Shown: positions 26,288 through 35,906 of the stretch, one piece after another
How the letters are laid out: the number at the start of each line of letters is the position of its first letter
Numbering within the stretch: the stretch's first letter is position 1
Source of the DNA: Muribaculum intestinale
GTDB lineage: Bacteria; Bacteroidota; Bacteroidia; Bacteroidales; Muribaculaceae
Reading direction: 5' to 3'
Assembly: GCF_002201515.1 (NCBI RefSeq)
Contig: NZ_CP021421.1
Location: 310,001-374,000 of the forward strand
Length of the DNA stretch: 64,000 bases
Translations under genes and position numbers: made by a program
The notes under the pieces: generated by a model
What the model was told of the DNA's origin: nothing
The model's database searches: none
The model's input: the letters and a program-made list of their open reading frames with translations, nothing else

Positions 26288-27373
26288 ATGAGCGAAGAAG
26301 TTAGACTGATGAAGGGTAACGAAGCCCTTGCACATGCCGCTATAAGGTATGGAGCCGACGGATACTTCGGATATCCCATCACACCGCAGAGCGAGGTCCT
26401 GGAGACCCTTGAGGAACTGATGCCGTGGGACACCACAGGCATGGTAGTGCTTCAGGCCGAGAGCGAGGTAGCGGCCATCAACATGGTATACGGCGGCGCC
26501 GCCTGCGGCAAGGCCGTGTTCACATCGTCATCATCGCCCGGTGTGTCGCTTAAGCAGGAAGGTATCAGCTACATAGCCGCAGGAGAGCTGCCCGCACTTA
26601 TAATCAACGTGATGCGCGGCGGCCCCGGACTCGGCACAATACAGCCATCACAGGCCGATTATTTTCAGACCACAAAGGGGGGAGGACACGGCGACTACCG
26701 CCTGATTACACTCGCCCCGGCCACCGTGCAGGAGATGGCCGACTTCGTGGCCCTCGGATTTGATCTCGCCTTCAAATACCGCACTCCGGCCATTATACTC
26801 GCCGACGGAATCGTCGGGCAGATGATGGAAAAGGTGGTGCTACCTCCCCAGCGCCCCAGGCGCACCCCCGAAGAGATTGCCGCACAATGCCCGTGGGCAA
26901 TAACAGGAAAACCCGCATCGCGTCAGCGCAATATCATGACAACCCTTGAGCTCATGCCACAGGCAATGGAGGAAATCAACATCCGCCTTCAACAAAAATA
27001 CCGCATGATTGAGGAAAACGAAGTGAGATTTGCCACATACGGCATCGACGACTGCGACTACCTCATCGTGGCCTTCGGCTCAATAGCCCGCATATCGCAG
27101 AAAGCCATCGAGATGGCCGCCGAACAGGGCGTGAAGATAGGCATCATACGTCCCATCACACTATGGCCGTTCCCCACTGCGGAGATAGAGCGCCTTGCCG
27201 CAAAGGTGAAAGGCATAATGGTGGTGGAGCTCAACGCCGGACAGATGATCGAGGACGTGCGCCTCGCATGCCACGACTCAGTGCCCGTATACCACTTCGG
27301 ACGCCTCGGCGGAATCGTCCCCAACCCACAGGAAATCCTCGACGCATTCTTCAACCATTTCCCACAGAACTGA
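26288..27373 (+). CDS. 2-oxoacid:ferredoxin oxidoreductase alpha subunit (Vor/Kor type)
   Basis: 361 residues. It carries the pyrimidine-binding part of the thiamine-diphosphate enzyme: MKGNEALAHAAIRYGADGYF, GYPITPQSEVLETLEELM and AESEVAAINMVYGGAACGKA near the N-terminus, and a transketolase-C-like domain (about 245-355, FATYGIDDCDYLIVAFGSIA). With the beta and gamma subunits it decarboxylates 2-oxoacids to acyl-CoA and reduced ferredoxin. 2-oxoglutarate and branched-chain oxoacids are both possible substrates. Confidence 0.9.
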   Translation: MSEEVRLMKGNEALAHAAIRYGADGYFGYPITPQSEVLETLEELMPWDTTGMVVLQAESEVAAINMVYGGAACGKAVFTSSSSPGVSLKQEGISYIAAGELPALIINVMRGGPGLGTIQPSQADYFQTTKGGGHGDYRLITLAPATVQEMADFVALGFDLAFKYRTPAIILADGIVGQMMEKVVLPPQRPRRTPEEIAAQCPWAITGKPASRQRNIMTTLELMPQAMEEINIRLQQKYRMIEENEVRFATYGIDDCDYLIVAFGSIARISQKAIEMAAEQGVKIGIIRPITLWPFPTAEIERLAAKVKGIMVVELNAGQMIEDVRLACHDSVPVYHFGRLGGIVPNPQEILDAFFNHFPQN

Positions 27374-27376
27374 CAT

Positions 27377-28147
27377 ATGGAACTCAACGATATCATAAAG
27401 GAAGAAAACCGAGTATACTCGCGCCCGTCGCTCCTGACCGAAGAGACCATGCACTACTGCCCGGGATGCAGCCACGGGGTAGTACATAAACTTGTGGCTG
27501 AAATCGTAGAAGAGCTCGGCCTCGAAGACAAGACCATAGGCATAGCGCCCGTAGGATGTGCCGTATTCGCATACCGCTACATCGATATCGACTGGATTGA
27601 AGCCGCCCACGGACGCGCCCCGGCCGTGGCCACAGCCGTCAAGCGCCTCAGCCCCGACAAAATGGTGTTCACCTACCAGGGCGACGGCGACCTCGCAGCC
27701 ATAGGCACATGCGAGACCATACACGCCGCCAACCGTGGCGAAAACATCGTGATCATATTCATCAACAACGGCATATACGGCATGACCGGCGGACAGATGG
27801 CACCGACAACACTCGAAGGGATGGTGACATCGACCACCCCCTACGGACGCCGCACCGACCTCAACGGACACCCGCTCAACATAACACCCCTGCTCGCCCT
27901 CCTGCCCGGCACATGCTATGTAACCCGTCAGGCAGTACACACTCCTGCCGCCGTGCGCAAGGCCAAGCCCGCCCTGCGAAAAGCATTTGCCGCAGCCATG
28001 GAAGGGCGCGGAACATCTGTGGTCGAGGTGGTAAGCACATGCAACTCCGGATGGAAAATGTCGCCCGCCAAGTCAAATGAGTGGATGGAGCAGAACATGT
28101 TCCCAGCCTATCCTCTCGGCGACCTCAAAAATACCCTCGACCAATAA
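27377..28147 (+). CDS. 2-oxoacid:ferredoxin oxidoreductase beta subunit (TPP-binding)
   Basis: 256 residues. The Cys motif YCPGCSHGVVHKL (about 34) is followed by the thiamine-diphosphate/Mg motif GDGDLAAIG with downstream FINNGIYGMTGGQMAPTT (about 100-145). It begins four bases after the alpha stop, so the subunits are translationally linked. Length and order are normal for a separate KorB/VorA-type beta chain. Confidence 0.92.
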   Translation: MELNDIIKEENRVYSRPSLLTEETMHYCPGCSHGVVHKLVAEIVEELGLEDKTIGIAPVGCAVFAYRYIDIDWIEAAHGRAPAVATAVKRLSPDKMVFTYQGDGDLAAIGTCETIHAANRGENIVIIFINNGIYGMTGGQMAPTTLEGMVTSTTPYGRRTDLNGHPLNITPLLALLPGTCYVTRQAVHTPAAVRKAKPALRKAFAAAMEGRGTSVVEVVSTCNSGWKMSPAKSNEWMEQNMFPAYPLGDLKNTLDQ

Positions 28148-28173
28148 GAGTTAAGAGCTAAAAGACACCCAGC

Positions 28174-28713
28174 ATGAAAGAAGAAATCATCATATCGGGC
28201 TTCGGCGGACAGGGAGTACTCTCGATGGGAAAGATACTCGCATACGCAGGGCTTATGAACAATCTGGAAGTGACATGGATGCCGGCCTACGGCCCCGAGC
28301 AGCGCGGAGGCACAGCCAACGTCACCGTAATCCTCAGCGACACTCCGATTAGCTCGCCCGTGCTCGACACCTACGACACAGCCGTAGTGCTCAACCAGCA
28401 GAGCCTCGACAAATTCGAGTCTAAGGTAAAGCCCGGCGGACTCCTCATATACGATGCCTACGGCATACACCGCCGCCCCGAGCGCACCGACATAATCGTA
28501 CGCGAGATACCGGCAATGGATGCAGCCGTAGAGATGGGCAACTCCAAGACATACAACATGATTGTACTTGGTGCCATTCTCGGCATGAAACCGGTGGTCG
28601 ATGTCGACGCCGTGTTGCGCGGGCTTAAAAAGACCCTCCCTGAGCGTCACCACCACCTGCTCCCACTAAACGAGCAGGCCATCCGACGCGGCATGGACCT
28701 CGTCAAAAATTAA
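28174..28713 (+). CDS. 2-oxoacid:ferredoxin oxidoreductase gamma subunit
   Basis: 179 residues. It begins with the gamma-subunit signature ISGFGGQGVLSMGKILAYAG, then WMPAYGPEQRGGTANV. It helps bind CoA and completes the D-A-B-C operon 26 bases after beta. The TAA stop (28711-28713) is also the left target duplication of a small inverted-repeat element, which therefore begins at the first base after the gene. Confidence 0.92.
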   Translation: MKEEIIISGFGGQGVLSMGKILAYAGLMNNLEVTWMPAYGPEQRGGTANVTVILSDTPISSPVLDTYDTAVVLNQQSLDKFESKVKPGGLLIYDAYGIHRRPERTDIIVREIPAMDAAVEMGNSKTYNMIVLGAILGMKPVVDVDAVLRGLKKTLPERHHHLLPLNEQAIRRGMDLVKN

Positions 28714-28874
28714 GAAACTGTTTAAAATTCATATTACTTTGCTTTTGAGAGTCTTGTCGGCGTCTTTTCGTTTGTTCTTCGGTCATGTAGCTACTGCTAC
28801 ACTCCCTCATCACAAGCAAAAATCCATCTGACAATCCATATCAAAATCGGTATCATATAAATTTAAACAGTTTC
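28714..28874. mobile_element. MITE-like element, family 2 copy A (161 bp, TAA target duplication)
   Basis: Ends GAAACTGTTTAAA and TTTAAACAGTTTC form terminal inverted repeats flanked by TAA (28711-28713 and 28875-28877). Inside is a GATGAGGGAG / TGACCGAAGAAC module around a TGTAGC-AGTA-GCTACA hairpin (minus-strand reading). A shortened relative is the outer element at 52347-52800. Confidence 0.8.
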
Positions 28875-28912
28875 TAAGACCACGTTCCACAATATTCGGG
28901 CTCCATCCACAA

Positions 28913-29040
28913 CCCGACGCGTTAGCGCATAGCCCCTTTAGGGGCGTCCACAACGTTAGCCTATGGTAAGAGCCGCGTTAGCGGTTCGCAACCATAGGTT
29001 GGTGCCCCATCCCTCAAAATGCCCGGCGTAGCCCGGCGTT
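28913..29040. repeat. Structured intergenic repeat, copy 2
   Basis: Matches 19751-19870 in layout: GACGCGTTAGCGCATAGC, a CCCC-TTTA-GGGG hairpin in place of CCGC/GCGG, and outer arms CCTATGGT / ACCATAGG in place of CCTATGGC / GCCATAGG. Both arms change together. With the element above, it accounts for most of 28714-29209. Confidence 0.8.
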
Positions 29041-29178
29041 GTCAACAAATACCGGGGAACGGTGTCTCAGTGTTTGTTTTGTCTCCGAATAAGAGCTTGA
29101 TGTCAAGATGACTTCAAGCTCTCAGATTATCATCTGAAAATTGCATGCTGAAAATCATTCCGTATCCGAGATTTGTTG

Positions 29179-29186
29179 TAACTTTG
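29179..29186 (+). promoter_or_regulatory. -7 box (TAACTTTG) for phoH
   Basis: TAACTTTG lies 23 bases before the ATG at 29210. It excludes the earlier in-frame ATG at 29141 as the start. Confidence 0.6.
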
Positions 29187-29209
29187 TAAACATATTTCAC
29201 GATTCACGG

Positions 29210-30193
29210 ATGATTGAGCGTATTATAATTATCGACAGCGTGGATCCCGTAAGTTTTTACGGGGTAAACAACTGCAACATGCAGTTAATCAGGAATCTGT
29301 TCCCGAAACTGCGCATGGCCGCACGCGGACAGGTAATAAAAGTTATCGGCGACGAAGAGGAGACCGCACAGTTTGAAAAGCGCATAAAAGAGCTCGAAGA
29401 CTACTGCTCACGCTACAACAAACTGCCCGAGGACGTAATCCTCGACATCGTAAAAGGCCACTCCCCGAAAGAGATGAAACGCGACGACGTAATCATCTAC
29501 GGCATCAACGGAAAGCCTATCGCCGCACGCAACCCCAACCAGCAGAAACTCGTCGACGCATTTATCCACAACGACCTCACATTTGCCCTCGGCCCCGCCG
29601 GTACAGGCAAGACCTACATAGCCATTGCCTTGGCTGTCAGAGCGCTGAAAAACCGTGAGGTGCGCAAGATTATCCTCTCGCGCCCGGCAGTCGAGGCCGG
29701 AGAAAAACTCGGATTCCTGCCCGGCGACATGAAGGACAAAATCGACCCCTACCTCCAGCCGCTTTACGACGCACTCGAAGATATGATTCCGGCCGTAAAG
29801 CTCAAGGAATACATGGACAACAACGTAATCCAGATAGCTCCCCTCGCATTCATGCGCGGACGCACACTCAACGACGCCGTCATCGTGCTCGACGAGGCCC
29901 AGAACACCACCACCCACCAGATTAAGATGTTTCTCACCCGACTGGGCATGAACGCCAAGATGATAATCACCGGCGACGTGACCCAGATCGACCTCCCGCG
30001 CTCGGTACGCTCAGGCCTCGTGCAGGCCCTCCACGTGCTCAACGGCGTAGAGGGTATCGGCATGGTGGAGTTTGGCAAAAAGGATATCGTGCGCCACCAT
30101 CTCGTGCAACGCATCGTAGAGGCCTACCAGCATTACGACGATGAAATGAAATCCCAACGCGACACCCCGGAACAGCCGGAACTCTCCGACTGA
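29210..30193 (+). CDS. PhoH family ATPase
   Basis: 327 residues starting [16 protein letters not shown]. The ATPase domain has Walker [17 protein letters not shown] (about 130) and Walker [15 protein letters not shown] (about 225), with the family stretch [20 protein letters not shown] between them. PhoH-like proteins are cytoplasmic ATPases linked to RNA metabolism and ribosome maturation. It heads a run of same-strand genes (purC, ubiE, purB); purC starts 47 bases after its stop. Confidence 0.92.
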   Translation: MIERIIIIDSVDPVSFYGVNNCNMQLIRNLFPKLRMAARGQVIKVIGDEEETAQFEKRIKELEDYCSRYNKLPEDVILDIVKGHSPKEMKRDDVIIYGINGKPIAARNPNQQKLVDAFIHNDLTFALGPAGTGKTYIAIALAVRALKNREVRKIILSRPAVEAGEKLGFLPGDMKDKIDPYLQPLYDALEDMIPAVKLKEYMDNNVIQIAPLAFMRGRTLNDAVIVLDEAQNTTTHQIKMFLTRLGMNAKMIITGDVTQIDLPRSVRSGLVQALHVLNGVEGIGMVEFGKKDIVRHHLVQRIVEAYQHYDDEMKSQRDTPEQPELSD

Positions 30194-30240
30194 CCGCCAA
30201 CAACCACGAATTCAATCACAACTATCACATCATAACAGCA

Positions 30241-31194
30241 ATGGCACAGACACTTACCAAGACCGATTTCAATTTTCCCGGCCAAAAGAGCGTGTACCAC
30301 GGTAAAGTACGCGACGTCTACGACATCAACGACGACATCATGGTGATGGTCGCCACCGACCGCATATCGGCATTTGACGTGATTCTCCCCAAAGGCATAC
30401 CCTTCAAGGGACAGGTGCTCAACCAGATTGCGGCAAAGTTCCTCGACGCCACAGCCGACATAGTACCCAACTGGAAGCTCGCCACTCCCGACCCGATGGT
30501 GACAGTCGGACTCAAGTGCGAGGGATTCCGCGTGGAGATGATTATCCGCGGCTACCTCACCGGCAGCGCATGGCGTGACTATCAGGCAGGATGCCGCGAG
30601 ATATGCGGCGTACGCCTCCCCGACGGGATGAAGGAGAACGAGAAATTCCCCGAACCAATCATCACCCCGACCACAAAAGCCGAGGCCGGACACGATGAAA
30701 ACATCTCGCGCGAGGAAATCATCGCCCAGGGCATCGTCGACAAAGCCGACTACGAGCAGATGGAAGAGTACACCCGCGAGCTCTTCAAGCGCGGCTCGGA
30801 AATCGCCGCAAAGCATGGTCTGATACTTGTCGACACCAAATATGAGTTTGGAAAACGCGACGGAAAGGTATACCTCATCGACGAAATCCACACACCCGAC
30901 TCGTCGCGCTACTTCTATGCCGACGGATACGAGGAGCGCTTCGCCAAGGGCGAGCCCCAGAAGCAGCTCTCAAAAGAGTTTGTGCGCCAGTGGCTTATCG
31001 AAAACGGCTTCATGGGCAAAGAGGGCCAGCAGGTGCCCGAGATGACCGACGCCTACTGCGAGTCGGTAAGCGACCGCTACATCGAACTGTACGAGCACAT
31101 CACCGGCGAGAAATTCGACCGCGACGCAGAGACAGCCGACATAGCCTCGCGCATCGAGAAGTCAGTGACAGCCTGGCTTGAAGCCCGCAAATAA
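30241..31194 (+). CDS. purC: Phosphoribosylaminoimidazole-succinocarboxamide synthase
   Basis: 317 residues. SAICAR synthetase joins CAIR and aspartate using ATP in purine synthesis. Visible signatures are [20 protein letters not shown] (ATP-binding start), [20 protein letters not shown] and [20 protein letters not shown] with the downstream HTPDSSRY. The longer form is typical of Bacteroidota. It lies 9 bases ahead of ubiE. Confidence 0.95.
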   Translation: MAQTLTKTDFNFPGQKSVYHGKVRDVYDINDDIMVMVATDRISAFDVILPKGIPFKGQVLNQIAAKFLDATADIVPNWKLATPDPMVTVGLKCEGFRVEMIIRGYLTGSAWRDYQAGCREICGVRLPDGMKENEKFPEPIITPTTKAEAGHDENISREEIIAQGIVDKADYEQMEEYTRELFKRGSEIAAKHGLILVDTKYEFGKRDGKVYLIDEIHTPDSSRYFYADGYEERFAKGEPQKQLSKEFVRQWLIENGFMGKEGQQVPEMTDAYCESVSDRYIELYEHITGEKFDRDAETADIASRIEKSVTAWLEARK

Positions 31195-31203
31195 CAGACT
31201 CTT

Positions 31204-31956
31204 ATGGATGTAAAAGCCGAGCGCGTCAACCCCTACCGAGGCGACACGCGATGCAAGACAGAGCAGGTGCGCGACATGTTCGACTCCATAGCTCCCGCCT
31301 ACGACTTCATGAACCGGATGATGACCTTCGGCATCGACCGGCTGTGGCGTCGCAAGGCAGTGCGCATGCTTGCCTCCGGGCCCCATGCCGACATACTCGA
31401 CGTGGCCACAGGCACAGGCGACCTTGCCCTGCTGCTTGCCCGCTCGCTCCGCCCGGCTACAGTGACAGGCATCGACCTGAGCGAAGGCATGCTTGAGGTG
31501 GCGCGCCGCAAGGCATCCGCCGACACCGGAGCCGCCGCCTCGGGAACAAAGATGACATTTCTCGCCGCCGACTGCCTCCACCTCCCCATGCCCGACGGGA
31601 CCTACGACATCGTCACCGCCGCCTACGGAGTGCGCAACTTCGAGCATCTGCTCCGGGGATACCGCGAGATGTACCGTGTGCTGAGGCCCGGCGGCACACT
31701 CTGTGTAATCGAGCTGTCGACACCGACATCGCCGCTGGTCAAACCACTCTACCGCTTCTACACCCGCCATATCATACCCCTGGCGGGGCGTATCGTAAGC
31801 CGCGACGTGCGCGCCTACAGCTATCTGCCCGAAAGCATCGCTGCGGTGCCTCAGGGCGAATCGATGCTCGCCCTCATGTGCGAAGCCGGATTCTCGGCCA
31901 CAGAGCACCATCCTCTCACATTCGGCGTGTGTACCATCTACATCGCCCGTAAATAA
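31204..31956 (+). CDS. ubiE: Demethylmenaquinone/ubiquinone C-methyltransferase
   Basis: 250 residues, SAM-dependent. Motif I LDVATGTGDLALLLA (about 66) and the family signatures YDFMNRMMTFGIDRLWRRKA and RVLRPGGTLCVIELSTP are clear. In an anaerobe without ubiquinone the product is menaquinone, so menG is the functional name. It is cotranscribed after purC and ends at a strong terminator. Confidence 0.94.
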   Translation: MDVKAERVNPYRGDTRCKTEQVRDMFDSIAPAYDFMNRMMTFGIDRLWRRKAVRMLASGPHADILDVATGTGDLALLLARSLRPATVTGIDLSEGMLEVARRKASADTGAAASGTKMTFLAADCLHLPMPDGTYDIVTAAYGVRNFEHLLRGYREMYRVLRPGGTLCVIELSTPTSPLVKPLYRFYTRHIIPLAGRIVSRDVRAYSYLPESIAAVPQGESMLALMCEAGFSATEHHPLTFGVCTIYIARK

Positions 31957-31962
31957 TCTCAT

Positions 31963-31998
31963 GCCATAGCCCCTGCCTTGGGGCTATGGCCATTTTTT
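31963..31998 (+). terminator. Intrinsic terminator after ubiE/menG
   Basis: Perfect 11-bp stem GCCATAGCCCC / GGGGCTATGGC with a 6-base loop, then CATTTTTTC. Confidence 0.9.
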
Positions 31999-32028
31999 CA
32001 CCACATCATCCCCCTCATACAATAAGCA

Positions 32029-33372
32029 ATGGAACTTTCACAACTTACAGCCATATCGCCCGTCGACGGACGCTACCGCGGTAAATGCGCGGCTCTCGAC
32101 CAGTACTTCTCAGAATATGCTCTCATCCGCTACCGCGTGCGCGTGGAGGTTGAGTATTTCATCGCCCTCTGCGAGATACCTCTCCCCCAGCTGTCGGAGG
32201 TAGACCACGCCCTGTTTCCCGCCCTCCGCGCCATCTACAAGGACTTCTCGACTGCTGACGCACAGCGCATCAAGGAGATAGAATCCGTCACCAACCACGA
32301 CGTAAAGGCGGTGGAATACTTCCTCAAGGAGAAGTTTGACACCCTCGGCCTTACCGGCGTAAAAGAGTTTATCCACTTCGGCCTTACCTCGCAGGATATC
32401 AACAACACATCAGTGCCCATGTCGGTTAAGGAAGCCATCGCCGAGGCATACCGTCCCATGCTCGTAGAGCTCATCGAGCATCTTGAGGCACGCGCCGACG
32501 AGTGGGCCGACCTACCCATGCTCGCCAAGACCCACGGCCAGCCCGCATCGCCCACACGTCTCGGAAAAGAGATACGCGTGTTCAGCTACCGCCTGCGCAA
32601 ACAGCTCGCCATGCTCGACGCCACAACCGTCAGCGGCAAGTTTGGCGGCGCCACAGGCAACTTCAACGCCCACCTTACGGCATATCCCGAAATCGACTGG
32701 CGCAAATTCGCGGCCACATTCCTCAGCGAGCGTCTCGGCATCGAACGCGAGGAATACACCACCCAGATATCCAACTACGACAATCTGGCTGCCATATTCG
32801 ACGCCATGCGCCGCATCAACACCATCATCCTCGACCTCGACCGCGACATGTGGCAGTACATATCGATGGAGTACTTCAAGCAGAAAATCAAGGCCGGAGA
32901 GGTAGGCTCATCGGCCATGCCCCACAAGGTCAACCCCATCGACTTCGAAAATTCCGAGGGCAACCTCGGCATCGCCAACGCCATACTCGACCACCTCGCG
33001 TCGAAACTGCCCGTAAGCCGCCTGCAGCGCGACCTTACCGACTCGACCGTGCTGCGCAACGTCGGTGTGCCTATGGCCCACATGATGATTGCCATCGCTT
33101 CGACCCTCAAGGGACTCGGCAAACTCCTGCTCAACGAGACCGCCATCAACCGCGACCTCGACGGCATGTGGAACGTAGTGGCCGAAGGCATACAGACCAT
33201 CTTGCGCCGCGAAGGATATCCCAAGCCATACGAGACACTCAAGGAACTCACACGCGTCAACACTACAGTGACAGCCGAGAGCATCGCAGCCTTCATCGAC
33301 ACACTCAACGTGTCGGCCGAGGTGAAAGAGGAGCTGCACCGTCTGTCGCCCCACACCTACACCGGATATTGA
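32029..33372 (+). CDS. purB: Adenylosuccinate lyase
   Basis: 447 residues. It acts twice in purine synthesis, cleaving SAICAR and adenylosuccinate to release fumarate. The fumarase/aspartase-superfamily signature GSSAMPHKVNPIDFENSEGN (about 295) and an upstream TSQDINNTSVP (about 125) with KTHGQPASPTRLGKE (about 165) give the active-site set. The length is normal for the E. coli-type enzyme. It is separated from menG by a terminator. Confidence 0.95.
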   Translation: MELSQLTAISPVDGRYRGKCAALDQYFSEYALIRYRVRVEVEYFIALCEIPLPQLSEVDHALFPALRAIYKDFSTADAQRIKEIESVTNHDVKAVEYFLKEKFDTLGLTGVKEFIHFGLTSQDINNTSVPMSVKEAIAEAYRPMLVELIEHLEARADEWADLPMLAKTHGQPASPTRLGKEIRVFSYRLRKQLAMLDATTVSGKFGGATGNFNAHLTAYPEIDWRKFAATFLSERLGIEREEYTTQISNYDNLAAIFDAMRRINTIILDLDRDMWQYISMEYFKQKIKAGEVGSSAMPHKVNPIDFENSEGNLGIANAILDHLASKLPVSRLQRDLTDSTVLRNVGVPMAHMMIAIASTLKGLGKLLLNETAINRDLDGMWNVVAEGIQTILRREGYPKPYETLKELTRVNTTVTAESIAAFIDTLNVSAEVKEELHRLSPHTYTGY

Positions 33373-33390
33373 TTTTCCACAACATGCCAT

Positions 33391-33434
33391 AAACCGGGCT
33401 GCCCTGCATAATCATCACGGGGCAGCCCGGTTTT
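33391..33434 (+). terminator. Intrinsic terminator after purB
   Basis: AAACCGGGCTGCCC pairs with GGGCAGCCCGGTTT; TTTTAT follows. Confidence 0.88.
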
Positions 33435-33545
33435 ATATAGAAAAGTGTATTATATCAGTAAGTATTTGGTCTATAATTAAATTTGAGCTAAATTTACACT
33501 CGTTTTCTAATTCAATCATTATTTTTTTATTTTCACAACAAAAAA

Positions 33546-35642
33546 ATGCGAAATTCTTTACTTTGTTTATTAGCTATGGCCGGTATCCCTACCGGAGCGA
33601 GTGCGATAGCTCCACCGGCCGGGCTTGCACAGAGCGGCTACGACGGCCACTCGCTTACTCTGACATGGGAAGCCGTAGAGGGCGCCACAGGGTATGAGGT
33701 ATCGGTATGGCATCTGGGAGAGAGCACTACCGAGGCACAGTATGTAAACCAAATTATCAACAAGGATAATCCTGTATTATACACACCGGTCGTCAACGGA
33801 CATCTTGACAAAGCGGTAATCAACTATACTATAAGCGGCACCACCGGCATCGACAATGACAAAACGCTCCCGCTTATCTTCCGCCAGGCGGATGCCAGCC
33901 ACGAAATCAGCTCGATATTCCGTGGCGAAATATATATGGGTCAGCTTGCCGTCACCAATCAGGTATCCACCTACGAAATATTTGGCGGCTATCCTGTCGA
34001 CGAGTTCACCCAGTGTATCTACATAGAGGCCGGCCCATCGGGCAGCGAGCCTACCGGCGAAGGCACCATGACGATATCGACCGTGGTAAACACCTACCGT
34101 CCCAACATATATATAATGGACCACGAGGCCTCGACCGCCACAACAATGAAAGTGAGCGGCCTCGACCCCGCCACCAACTACTATGCCAGCGTAAAGGCTA
34201 TCGGCGGCGAAGATATATCGGCAGCTTCCGAGATACTTCATCTCGACAGCCTCGTGCCTACAGTGCTGAAACCGGCATCGTCAGTAACCCCCAGTTCATA
34301 TACCGCCAACTGGGAGGCCAATCCCAAAGCCTCCTCCTACGTAGTGACCAACTACGAGATTATCTCGGCCGACGGCATATGCCAGATAAGCGAGAACGGC
34401 GCAAAATGCAGTGGCGGCACATTCGACAATCCTACCACTGTTGAATCGCTCGACGAGTACACCGACACCAAAGGCTGGAAGGGCGTGACCTGTCTGGTAG
34501 CCGACGGCATGTTTGGTGTAGCCGACGGAGCCGTGCGAGGCGGACGTCCCATCGGAGGCGAGATGTTATCACCCAACGCCGACTTCTCGGCCAACAACGG
34601 CAAGTTGAACATAACCTTGTCGATGCACGCCACTCCCGAAGATGTCATCACAGTGTATATCGGTTCATTCTCTTCCGACAAGGCCCATGTAATCACAGTA
34701 CCCGAGAGCGGCATCGTCACCGAGTCGTTTGAGATCTCAGGAGGTACTGCCGATGACTATATCCGCTTCGAATCGAAGAATCTGAAGAAATTCTTCATCA
34801 GAAGCATCACCGTAGCACAGGGCGAACCGTTAGAGAACATCCTGCTTGAGGACAGCTTTGACAAAGCCACTTCAGGCACATTCGACTCACCGATAGAGCG
34901 CATCTCGGCCGACGACTATACAGAAATGCCCGGATGGAGTGTCAATTCGGCCATCGTGGCCAAAGGCATGTTCGGCACATTCGACGGAATGATTCTCGGC
35001 GGACGCCCCTACGGCGGAGGCACCATGGTGACTCCGGCCCTCGGCTTTGCCGAAGGCGATGCCACAATATCTTTCCGCCTGCAGAGCAGCAAGCCCTCAG
35101 AGGACCAGATTACGGTATACATCGGCGAATACGACGAAGCCCGCGCCAAAGTATTTGACGTGCCTGCCGACGGCATTATCGACGAGACCGTGACTCTCTC
35201 GGGAGCATACGACGGAGCCACTGTGCACTTCGAGTCGAAGAATCTGAAGAAATTCATGCTCGACGACATAAAGGTGTACCAGACACTCGCTCCCGGTCAG
35301 AAGTCGTACAAGAAACTCGAATCGGCCACCGTCAACGGCACCTCCCACACATTCACCGGCCTTGAGTCGGGCAAGACCTACGGCTATTCCGTGCGCACCG
35401 ACTATCTTAATTTCTTCGGAATGACAGAAGAGGGCGCCGAATCGGCAGTGATGCAGGTAAGCGCCACCTCAAGTATCGAGTGCGTGCCCGGAATCTCCGA
35501 CAGCGAATCGCCTGTAGTATCCGTAATCTACACCGACCTCGCAGGGCGCCGCATCATCGAGCCCGCTCCTGGCAGTGTAGTGATACGCACAGCCGTGCAT
35601 GCCGACGGCTCACGTTCCGTGTCGAAGCAGCTCGTACGCTAA
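33546..35642 (+). CDS. Secreted FN3 protein with a tandem duplicated jelly-roll-like domain and Por-type tail
   Basis: 698 residues with signal peptide ending ASA (about 1-20). An FN3-like domain (about 22-235) is followed by two related blocks, about 290-430 and 440-580. Both contain a GW start, GMFG, GGRP-x-GG, ITVYIG and the identical FESKNLKKF, so they arose by duplication. A second FN3-like piece and a C-terminal VIYTDLAGRRIIEPAPG sorting-type segment end the protein. It is probably exported by type IX secretion. Function unknown. No partner genes overlap it, and a terminator follows. Confidence 0.8.
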   Translation: MRNSLLCLLAMAGIPTGASAIAPPAGLAQSGYDGHSLTLTWEAVEGATGYEVSVWHLGESTTEAQYVNQIINKDNPVLYTPVVNGHLDKAVINYTISGTTGIDNDKTLPLIFRQADASHEISSIFRGEIYMGQLAVTNQVSTYEIFGGYPVDEFTQCIYIEAGPSGSEPTGEGTMTISTVVNTYRPNIYIMDHEASTATTMKVSGLDPATNYYASVKAIGGEDISAASEILHLDSLVPTVLKPASSVTPSSYTANWEANPKASSYVVTNYEIISADGICQISENGAKCSGGTFDNPTTVESLDEYTDTKGWKGVTCLVADGMFGVADGAVRGGRPIGGEMLSPNADFSANNGKLNITLSMHATPEDVITVYIGSFSSDKAHVITVPESGIVTESFEISGGTADDYIRFESKNLKKFFIRSITVAQGEPLENILLEDSFDKATSGTFDSPIERISADDYTEMPGWSVNSAIVAKGMFGTFDGMILGGRPYGGGTMVTPALGFAEGDATISFRLQSSKPSEDQITVYIGEYDEARAKVFDVPADGIIDETVTLSGAYDGATVHFESKNLKKFMLDDIKVYQTLAPGQKSYKKLESATVNGTSHTFTGLESGKTYGYSVRTDYLNFFGMTEEGAESAVMQVSATSSIECVPGISDSESPVVSVIYTDLAGRRIIEPAPGSVVIRTAVHADGSRSVSKQLVR

Positions 35643-35697
35643 GCATCCGCTTAGCCACTCTCTAAGCAACATCCAAGCATATCGCAATACCTCTCTA

Positions 35698-35748
35698 CAA
35701 GAGGCGTATCATGCCCGCCACAACGGTCGGGCCATGATACGCCTCTTG
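35698..35748 (+). terminator. Long intrinsic terminator
   Basis: 16-bp perfect stem CAAGAGGCGTATCATG / CATGATACGCCTCTTG with an inner CCCG / CGGG pair in the loop. Confidence 0.8.
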
Positions 35749-35906
35749 CTGTATATATAACCACCCATTCCGCAATTAAATATATTTAACACTAATTAAC
35801 TACAAATCGGCGGCAAAATAACTTTTTTTTACATCTTTGCACAAAATTTAAAATTTATCGGTTTATCACCCATTTACAACACCACATATCACATCAGCTT
35901 ATTGCC

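Noticed and set aside
32502..33392. 296-codon frame inside purB
   Set aside because: Shifted frame of a clear purB gene, with His/Arg-rich low complexity.
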